Source of the DNA: Sulfurimonas crateris
GTDB lineage: Bacteria; Campylobacterota; Campylobacteria; Campylobacterales; Sulfurimonadaceae
Assembly: GCA_945883795.1 (NCBI GenBank)
Contig: CAMCYC010000016.1
Span: forward strand, 1-42,906
DNA: 42,906 nt
Direction of reading: 5' to 3'
In this document: one piece after another, positions 37,403 to 42,906 of the stretch
How the letters are laid out: the number at the start of each line of letters is the position of its first letter
Position numbering within the stretch: position 1 is the first letter of the stretch
Position numbers and translations under genes: made by a program
Notes under the pieces: generated by a model
Databases searched by the model: none
Seen by the model: only the letters and a program-made list of their open reading frames with translations
What the model was told of the DNA's origin: nothing

Positions 37403-37957
37403 TTAATTGAAAAGTTCTTTGATAGAGATATTTTGTCTTTCATGGCTTGGTATCTCAAAAAGCTCTTTCTCTTTATAATTCATTGCTTTTGCCATAAAAT
37501 TTGTAGGAATCATCTCTATGGCATTATTGTAGTCAGTAACAGCTTGATTATAAGCACGCCGAGCTGCTGAGATTTGCTCTTCTATCTCATTAATAGAGTG
37601 TTGCAAATGCATCACATTTTCATTTGCTTTTAATTCAGGATAATTTTCAATTGCAACCATAATAGAATCAATTGTACTACTTACTTTTGCATCAAGAGCA
37701 ATCTTTTGCGCATCAGAGATATTTGGCTTATTTGCATTTGCACGAAGTTTTGTGACCTCTTCTAGGAGAGATTTTTCATGTTGCATATATTTATTTACAG
37801 AAGCGACAAGGTTTGGAATGAGGTCGTATCTTTTTTTGAGTATAGTCTCCACACTTGCAAAAATATTTGCAACTTGATTCTTCTTTGAAACCAATGAGTT
37901 GTAAATAAGCACTAAAATAACTGCAACGACTATTAAAATAATAAGAGATGTTGGCAT
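37403..37957 (-). CDS. lemA: LemA family protein
   Basis: The 184-residue protein has one N-terminal helix (about 4-21) followed by the LemA body: NQVANIFASVETILKKRYDL with IPNLV, then helices ending ARRAYNQAVTDYNNAIEMIP and NFMAKAMNYKEKELFE. This is the standard four-helix arrangement of the family with normal length. The function is unclear; LemA proteins are often expressed with membrane or protease partners. The ATG follows AAAGGGGAA. A possible -10 (ACTATAAAAT, minus strand near 37980) precedes it, and it diverges from the kinase at 38149. It is first in the operon with DUF3137 and EI24. Confidence 0.92.
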   Translation of the reverse strand: MPTSLIILIVVAVILVLIYNSLVSKKNQVANIFASVETILKKRYDLIPNLVASVNKYMQHEKSLLEEVTKLRANANKPNISDAQKIALDAKVSSTIDSIMVAIENYPELKANENVMHLQHSINEIEEQISAARRAYNQAVTDYNNAIEMIPTNFMAKAMNYKEKELFEIPSHERQNISIKELFN

Positions 37958-38148
37958 CTAAATTCCCCTTTAAAATTGATTTTATAGTATATATAAAACA
38001 ATCTTGATATCTATTAAAAAAAAGAGTAGAAAAAAGTCTCAAAAAAGTACCAAAATATAGAAAATAAATAAAAAGTGTGATACAATCTATCTTAATAAAA
38101 TAAAATAAAACTCGAAGTATATTTTTGTAAGTCGGGGAGGTGGTGTCA

Positions 38149-38955
38149 TTGAAAGTGTTAATTTTTTCTTTTTTGTTGTTAAGTCTCATATCTTTTATTG
38201 TTCTTTATTATCAAAGAAAAGTGAGGATGTTGCATTTTCAACTTGCTCAAAAAAATGAGATGCTTATTCTCAAATCAAAACAAGCTGTGATGGGTGAAAT
38301 GATTAGTATGATTGCACATCAGTGGAGACAACCCCTTTCTATGGTAACACTTCAAATTTCAAATCTTGAGTTTGATAAGATGTTTGGAAGAGTTATGGAT
38401 GAAGATAAAGTTTGGAATACTTTTAGACAAGTGAGTGATACTATGGTATATCTTTCTGAAACTGTAGATGATTTTCAAACATATTTTCTTACAGACAAAG
38501 AAACTCAAAAAATAGAAGTTCATGAACTTTTAGGAAAAGTGCTTAAGTTAGTTTCTCCTCGTGCAAAGGTAAAACAGATAAATTTTGAGATTCACAAGGA
38601 AAAAGATATTTATTTACAGACTTATAGAAATGAGCTTATGCAAGTGTTATTAAATATTGTCAATAATGGTATAGATGCATTTGAAGGTCTTCAAAGAGAA
38701 GAAAAACATATTTTCTTGCATGTCAAAGAGCATGAAAATATGATTGAAATTTTTATTGAAGATAATGGTTGTGGAATTTTAGAAGAAAATTTACACAAAT
38801 TATTTAGTCCTAACTTTAGTACAAAAGGTAAAAATGGAACAGGACTTGGACTTTACATGAGTCAACAAATAATGCAAAATCATCTTCATGGAAAAATCAA
38901 TATACAAAGTTCCCCAAAGGGAAGTAGTGTTATTGTGAGTGTTGGAAATCTTTAA
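38149..38955 (+). CDS. Sensor histidine kinase with a single N-terminal membrane helix
   Basis: The TTG at 38149 is chosen because GGGGAGG at 38134-38140 is 8 bases upstream; GTGs at 38140 and 38143 overlap or touch that site. The protein of about 268 residues has one membrane helix ([19 protein letters not shown]) and no sensor domain. HisKA carries [12 protein letters not shown]. HATPase boxes are [22 protein letters not shown] and [10 protein letters not shown]. It is a small HQWRQPL kinase, which may sense through its membrane helix or rely on a partner. A -10 TACAAT lies at 38081-38086. No response regulator is adjacent; the orphan regulator at 3898 is far away but of a fitting type. It overlaps the chemoreceptor gene tail-to-tail by 4 bp. 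Confidence 0.88.
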   Translation: MKVLIFSFLLLSLISFIVLYYQRKVRMLHFQLAQKNEMLILKSKQAVMGEMISMIAHQWRQPLSMVTLQISNLEFDKMFGRVMDEDKVWNTFRQVSDTMVYLSETVDDFQTYFLTDKETQKIEVHELLGKVLKLVSPRAKVKQINFEIHKEKDIYLQTYRNELMQVLLNIVNNGIDAFEGLQREEKHIFLHVKEHENMIEIFIEDNGCGILEENLHKLFSPNFSTKGKNGTGLGLYMSQQIMQNHLHGKINIQSSPKGSSVIVSVGNL

Positions 38956-40625
38956 AATTTTGCTTTGGATGTTGCTTCTATAAGTTCTTTACTAATATCA
39001 GAGATAGATGAGGTGAGATTATTTATATCATTAGCAATATTTGAGTTTTCTTTTGAGATATTGTTAAATTCAATCAAAGAGTTGTTAATGCCTTTGATTT
39101 GATTTTCTTGCACTTTAAAAGTTGTCGTTGCACTCAAGACACTTGCAACCATTTTATCTATACTTGCACTAATTTCAAGAAGAGCGTCTTGTGTACTCTC
39201 TGCTAGTTTTCTTACTTCATCTGCTACAACTGCAAATCCTCTTCCATGTTCTCCAGCACGAGCTGCTTCTATAGCAGCATTTAACGCTAAAAGATTTGTT
39301 TGATTTGCAATAGTGCTAATTTTTTCAAGGATATTTTTCATATTTTCAGAATCATCCTTCATATAAAGCATATTTTGATTATTTTCTTCTAAACTTTCTA
39401 CCATTTTTTCAGTTATATTGTTGATTTTCATCAGACTATTATTTTGTATCTCTACTGAATGATTGAGACTTTTTGAACCACTAGAAAGTGATGTTATAGA
39501 GCTTTGAAGTACATTGTTTGCATTAGAAATAATACCTAAAAGTGATGATATATTTTTGCCGAGATAATTACTATTTTCAATTAATTCACCCATTTGACCA
39601 TCAAGTTTTTCATGAATTGTAAATCTAAAATCGGCATTTTGGTAAGATTGAAGTGCATTTTGTATTAATTTAAGATTTTTTGATGAAGATAAAATCATGT
39701 CATTGAGAACATCTTTTAAATGTTCTATATGCTCATTCTCACTTTTATCTTGCACTAAAATTGAATAGTTTCCATACTTTATAGTCTCAACAACCGTACT
39801 TACCGTATTTATAAATTGCTCATCTTGCACTATGGAACTGTTTATTTTTTGAATATAGGTATTGAAGAGTTTAGATAATTGACCTGTTTCATCATTACTA
39901 TTTATCTCAAAATCTGCATTAATATTTTTTCCCTCTATCAAATCATGCATTCTCTGTTTAAGCGAATTTACAGTCCTTGTCAAAGTTCTTACGAGGATTA
40001 AACCAAGTATCATGGTAATAGTTATTCCCACAAGTGCTGTTATAAAAATCAGTTTTTTAATAGAGATTGCACGATTGGTGACAAATTCAAATCTTTCCTC
40101 TACTGTGGTATTTATTTTATTACTCAGATTATCCAATATTATTTTTATCTCTTCTGAGTATTGGTTAGCTGCACTAATAGAATCTATCCCCTTTTCAAAA
40201 CTATGTACAAAATCTGATGGCATTTTTCCAGCTAAAACATAAAAAATATGGTAAGCCTTGGTAAGGTCTTGGATTATTTCTTGAATCTCTTCTTTATTCT
40301 CAAATGAAAAAAGTTCAAGTTTGTGAGAAAGTAAATCAATTTTATTTTTTGTTTGATTATAAAAAGTATTGCGTTTTTCTTCACTCTGAGGATTGATAGA
40401 TTTATAGATAGAAGCTTCCATAAGCATATCATGAAATATAAGCACATCATATTTGAGTGCAACTATATCGGTTTGGATTTGAAGTTCATTCTCTTTTATT
40501 GAGTTAAATTCCCTAAGACCAAAATTTGCCAAATAAAAACTATAATACAATATAGCAATCATGGCTATCATAAAAAGAGTTTGAATAATTCGGATTTTAC
40601 TGAGTGTATTCATATTTTTAAACAT
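38952..40625 (-). CDS. Methyl-accepting chemotaxis protein, helical-bundle sensor
   Basis: The 557-residue chemoreceptor has TM1 at about 14-32, a helical periplasmic region (about 35-185) of four-helix-bundle type without Cache motifs, and TM2 at about 191-212. HAMP and a second HAMP-like stretch follow (about 213-262 and 275-355). The signalling domain has the tip [20 protein letters not shown] at 453-472. It is shorter after the tip than most receptors (about 80 residues). Two in-frame ATGs (40625, 40613) both lack a ribosome-binding site, but a 29-codon frame with a good site ends 12 bp upstream, suggesting translation by coupling. Ligand unknown. Confidence 0.9.
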   Translation of the reverse strand: MFKNMNTLSKIRIIQTLFMIAMIAILYYSFYLANFGLREFNSIKENELQIQTDIVALKYDVLIFHDMLMEASIYKSINPQSEEKRNTFYNQTKNKIDLLSHKLELFSFENKEEIQEIIQDLTKAYHIFYVLAGKMPSDFVHSFEKGIDSISAANQYSEEIKIILDNLSNKINTTVEERFEFVTNRAISIKKLIFITALVGITITMILGLILVRTLTRTVNSLKQRMHDLIEGKNINADFEINSNDETGQLSKLFNTYIQKINSSIVQDEQFINTVSTVVETIKYGNYSILVQDKSENEHIEHLKDVLNDMILSSSKNLKLIQNALQSYQNADFRFTIHEKLDGQMGELIENSNYLGKNISSLLGIISNANNVLQSSITSLSSGSKSLNHSVEIQNNSLMKINNITEKMVESLEENNQNMLYMKDDSENMKNILEKISTIANQTNLLALNAAIEAARAGEHGRGFAVVADEVRKLAESTQDALLEISASIDKMVASVLSATTTFKVQENQIKGINNSLIEFNNISKENSNIANDINNLTSSISDISKELIEATSKAKF

Positions 40626-40637
40626 GGGGTTGTCTGA

Positions 40638-40727
40638 TTAGAGCATAGTGTAAGCATAAGTAGTAGTTGCGATAAATATAGTGAGAGATAATATCTCAAA
40701 TGAAACATCTTTTATAAAATTAAACAT
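40638..40727 (-). CDS. Predicted 29-residue membrane microprotein
   Basis: The ATG at 40727 is preceded by AAAGGAATC at good spacing. The 29-codon product starts MFNFIKDVSFEILSL and continues TIFIATTTYAYTML, one hydrophobic helix. The stop lies 12 bp before the chemoreceptor ATG, which has no site of its own. It may be a functional small protein or a leader that carries ribosomes onto the chemoreceptor gene. I do not recognise it. Confidence 0.5.
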   Translation of the reverse strand: MFNFIKDVSFEILSLTIFIATTTYAYTML

Positions 40728-40770
40728 TTTTGATTCCTTTTTTTATGTATATATTGAAATTGTAGAAGAG

Positions 40771-40837
40771 TATAATTACAAGGAGATTACATAACAAAAG
40801 TTGTTTTGTAACTGTTTTGTAATACACTCAAGATAAT
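40771..40837 (+). promoter_or_regulatory. Upstream control region of the pyruvate-kinase-like gene
   Basis: TATAAT at 40771-40776 and a second GATAAT at 40832-40837 could be -10 elements for the gene at 40870. Between them lie an inverted repeat ACAAAA/TTTTGT (40794-40799, 40804-40809) and a direct repeat of TGTTTTGTAA (40802-40811, 40813-40822), arranged like an operator. Confidence 0.4.
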
Positions 40838-40869
40838 CTTGCTCATTTAATAAATAAAGGAAATAGCGT

Positions 40870-42717
40870 ATGTTAGACAAAAACTTGATGGAAGTAACAC
40901 TTCATGAGATAGATAAAATTAGGGCTGATATACTAAGTGTAAATGGAAGTGTAGATATACATCATTTACGATATAAAAGCATAGTGAATTTAAAACAGTA
41001 TTTAGCTTTACGCAGTAAAGATAGAACAAAAGTACAAGAAAAATTATTTTTATTATCATTATCATCGCTAGGTCGTTCTTATGCACATGTTGGTGGGAGT
41101 ATAGAAACTTTATATGAACAATTAAATAGTTCTCTTTCTAGTCTTTCTAGTGATTTACAACAACAAGTACAACATGTTTCGCATCTCAAGATTCAAGAGG
41201 CAATTGAACTTGCATCTAAAAATGCTACTCGTATGTTTGGTGGTAAAGTCAGTTCAAAACTCAGTAAACAAATAACTGCAATTATGGTAACCCTCCCATC
41301 AAATGCAGCTGAAAATGATGGACAACTTATCTATGAATTAGCACGAGCAGGCGTGAATGCTTTTAGAATCAACACAGCACATGATGATATACGAGTTTGG
41401 CAAGCTATGGCAGATGTGATTGCAAAGATAAATATTCCACTTGAAGAAAATAATAAAATCAAAATATTTGTAGATTTAGCAGGACCAAAAATTCGCACAG
41501 GCAGAATTAGAAAACTTGAAATTCCTGTAGTTATTGGGAGTAATAAAGCAAAAAAAGAGCTCCTTATTTATCATTCACAAGCGATGAAAACTATTTGTGA
41601 AACGACTGATGAGATAACACAAAAAAAAGAACTTGCACATCTTGTTATAGATAAAAAGTTTTTTAAAAAACTCCATGAAGGAACTGCTATTAGAGTAGTG
41701 GATGCAAATGAAAAAAAAGCACTTATAACAATTGATGAGGTGCATGATGATTATATAAAAGCTTCTATAGATAAAAAAGTATTTTTAGATAAAACAGCAA
41801 GACTCTATAAGAAAAAAACAGAAGCTCTTATTTTAAATATAGAGATGCAAGTAGAGCCAATTCGCCTTTTTAAAGGGGATATTCTTACTATAAGTGAAGA
41901 AGATATTTTGGGATATGCAGCAATTTATAATGACAAAACAAACCATCAAGAACCCGCTTTTATTAGTTGTAGTTTTGAAGGAATAGCAGAACATGTAAAA
42001 ATTGGTGAAAAAATTTTTATAGATGATGGCAAAATTGGTTTGGTGGTAATTGACAAACAAGAGAAATTGCTAATTTGTAAAGTAACACTTGCAAAAGGAA
42101 ACGGAACGGTTTTAAAAGAGGAAAAGGGGATTAATTTTCCAGATTCTCATGTTAAAACGGCAGCTTTGACTAAAATTGACCGTATTAATGCAAAATCTGT
42201 TCTTCATTTTACAGATGCCTTTAGTCTTTCATTTTCTCAAAATGCACAAGATGTTCGTGATTTACAAGAATTGTTAAGAGACAACAATCGTATTGATATT
42301 GGGATAATTACAAAAATAGAAACAAAACAAGCAGTTGTGAATATGCCAGAGATTTTAGAAGAGTTGCTTAATTGGGAAAAAACTGGTGTGATGATTGCAA
42401 GAGGAGATTTGGCTATTGAAGTTGGATTTGAGAATCTCGCTCACATGCAAGAAGCATTACTTGATATTTGTGATGCGGCTCACATGCCAGTTATTTGGGC
42501 AACACAAGTTTTAGAGAGTCAAATGAAAACAAATCTTCCAAGCCGTGCAGAGATTACAGATGCTGCAATGTCTGGAAGAGCTGATTGTGTCATGCTCAAC
42601 AAAGGTGCTTTTGCAAAAGATACTATAGGCGTATTAATCCATATTTTAAACGATATGCACAATATTTTCAAAAAAAATAGACAACTTTTAAGCAAAGAAG
42701 TTTTGTGGAGTAATTAA
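40870..42717 (+). CDS. Pyruvate-kinase-like protein with N-terminal extension, no C-terminal domain
   Basis: The protein has 615 residues, against about 470-500 for classical pyruvate kinase. Residues 1-130 are an unassigned helical extension. The barrel starts at about 135 (ITAIMVTLPSNAAENDG, AGVNAFRINTAHDD). FVDLAGPKIRTG at 200-211 is typical. A B-domain-like insert (about 212-425) is about twice the usual size. The barrel resumes with IDIGIITKIET (K482 and E484, catalytic and metal positions), IARGDLAIEVGFE (D513), PVIWATQVLESQ (T545) and LPSRAEITDAA. MLNKGAFAKD replaces MLSGETAxG. The protein stops about 30 residues later, so the allosteric C-terminal domain is missing. It may convert PEP and ADP to pyruvate and ATP without fructose-bisphosphate or sugar-phosphate control, or have drifted to another substrate. 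RBS AAAGGA. Confidence 0.85.
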   Translation: MLDKNLMEVTLHEIDKIRADILSVNGSVDIHHLRYKSIVNLKQYLALRSKDRTKVQEKLFLLSLSSLGRSYAHVGGSIETLYEQLNSSLSSLSSDLQQQVQHVSHLKIQEAIELASKNATRMFGGKVSSKLSKQITAIMVTLPSNAAENDGQLIYELARAGVNAFRINTAHDDIRVWQAMADVIAKINIPLEENNKIKIFVDLAGPKIRTGRIRKLEIPVVIGSNKAKKELLIYHSQAMKTICETTDEITQKKELAHLVIDKKFFKKLHEGTAIRVVDANEKKALITIDEVHDDYIKASIDKKVFLDKTARLYKKKTEALILNIEMQVEPIRLFKGDILTISEEDILGYAAIYNDKTNHQEPAFISCSFEGIAEHVKIGEKIFIDDGKIGLVVIDKQEKLLICKVTLAKGNGTVLKEEKGINFPDSHVKTAALTKIDRINAKSVLHFTDAFSLSFSQNAQDVRDLQELLRDNNRIDIGIITKIETKQAVVNMPEILEELLNWEKTGVMIARGDLAIEVGFENLAHMQEALLDICDAAHMPVIWATQVLESQMKTNLPSRAEITDAAMSGRADCVMLNKGAFAKDTIGVLIHILNDMHNIFKKNRQLLSKEVLWSN

Positions 42718-42906
42718 GGAATCAAAGTTAAATAAATAGGAAAACTATACTCCTATAAAATTGGTTAAAATATCATTTTTCAATATGATAATAAGGATGA
42801 AATGCGATGAGAATAAAGCCATATTCAAAAGAGATTGAGGCACAAATGCTAAAAGTATATAAGAGTTTATCAGAGAAAGATAGACGACATTATGCTGCTG
42901 TTGAAG
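42718..42906 (+). mobile_element. Insertion sequence, left end, runs off the window
   Basis: It begins directly after the stop codon of the pyruvate-kinase-like gene. Its first 100 bp repeat 1072-1171 (42728-42817 identical to 1082-1171). The copy continues into an open transposase frame. It is in the same orientation as the truncated copy, 41.6 kb away. Confidence 0.85.
42807..42906 (+). CDS. Transposase N-terminus, ISAzo13-like (partial)
   Basis: The 33 codons visible before the window ends start MRIKPYSKEIEAQMLKVYKS and go on LSEKDRRHYAAVE. The (L)SEK-RR-YAA-E pattern is what I recall at the start of ISAzo13-family DDE transposases. No catalytic residues lie in this part, so the family is tentative. 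AAGGA lies 10 bases before the ATG. Confidence 0.65.
   Translation, partial: MRIKPYSKEIEAQMLKVYKSLSEKDRRHYAAVE

Noticed and set aside
40684-40696. Palindrome GAGATAATATCTC near the chemoreceptor promoter
   Set aside because: It lies inside the 29-codon frame and is AT-rich; one such palindrome is expected by chance.

Overview
The window is a low-GC bacterial chromosome segment that looks like Campylobacterota (epsilonproteobacteria). The signs are the many HQW(R/K)QPL-type histidine kinases, compact RecN, tgt, efp, LemA/DUF3137/EI24 and TamA/TamB genes with the typical phylum flavour, TATAAT-only promoters, and a very large share of signalling genes. The genus cannot be fixed from sequence alone. 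No tRNA, rRNA, CRISPR array or replication origin was seen.

Layout. Positions 1-4935 are a worn accessory stretch. They hold the 3' end of a 7TM histidine kinase, the C-terminal stump of a TonB-dependent receptor cut off by an insertion-sequence end, transposase debris, a chemoreceptor, a histidine-kinase remnant and a response regulator. Positions 4932-13824 are mostly housekeeping: the tamA-tamB outer-membrane assembly operon (minus), recN (plus), tgt (minus) and efp (plus). Positions 13907-26373 are a 12.5-kb all-minus signalling block. In transcription order it encodes a seven-PAS hybrid kinase, a biliverdin-forming heme oxygenase, a bacteriophytochrome hybrid kinase, a PAS hybrid kinase with a C-terminal HPt domain, and a REC-PAS-GGDEF diguanylate cyclase. 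Positions 26605-31155 carry a polysaccharide deacetylase, a DUF475/TerC-like membrane protein, a YbgC thioesterase, a periplasmic-binding-like protein and a family-4-like uracil-DNA glycosylase. Positions 31253-37957 carry an EAL protein, a GH17-GT2 glucan synthase (NdvB-like) bracketed by a 46-bp direct repeat, and the EI24/DUF3137/lemA operon. Positions 38140-42717 carry another kinase, a chemoreceptor preceded by a 29-codon membrane microprotein, and an unusual pyruvate-kinase-like protein. The window ends in a fresh IS copy whose first 90 bp are identical to the IS end at 1082-1171.

How it fits together. The most notable system is the 13.9-26.4 kb block. A heme oxygenase makes biliverdin, and the adjacent bacteriophytochrome keeps the chromophore cysteine and pocket residues, so a red/far-red sensor is expected. 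Its kinase and receiver core is nearly the same at DNA level as those of two PAS kinases in the same block. Only one of the three has an HPt domain, and that gene overlaps a receiver-GGDEF gene. The simplest model (inference) is a multi-input phosphorelay, including light, that passes through one HPt to a c-di-GMP synthase. An EAL phosphodiesterase and an exopolysaccharide/glucan synthase nearby are plausible partners, not demonstrated ones.
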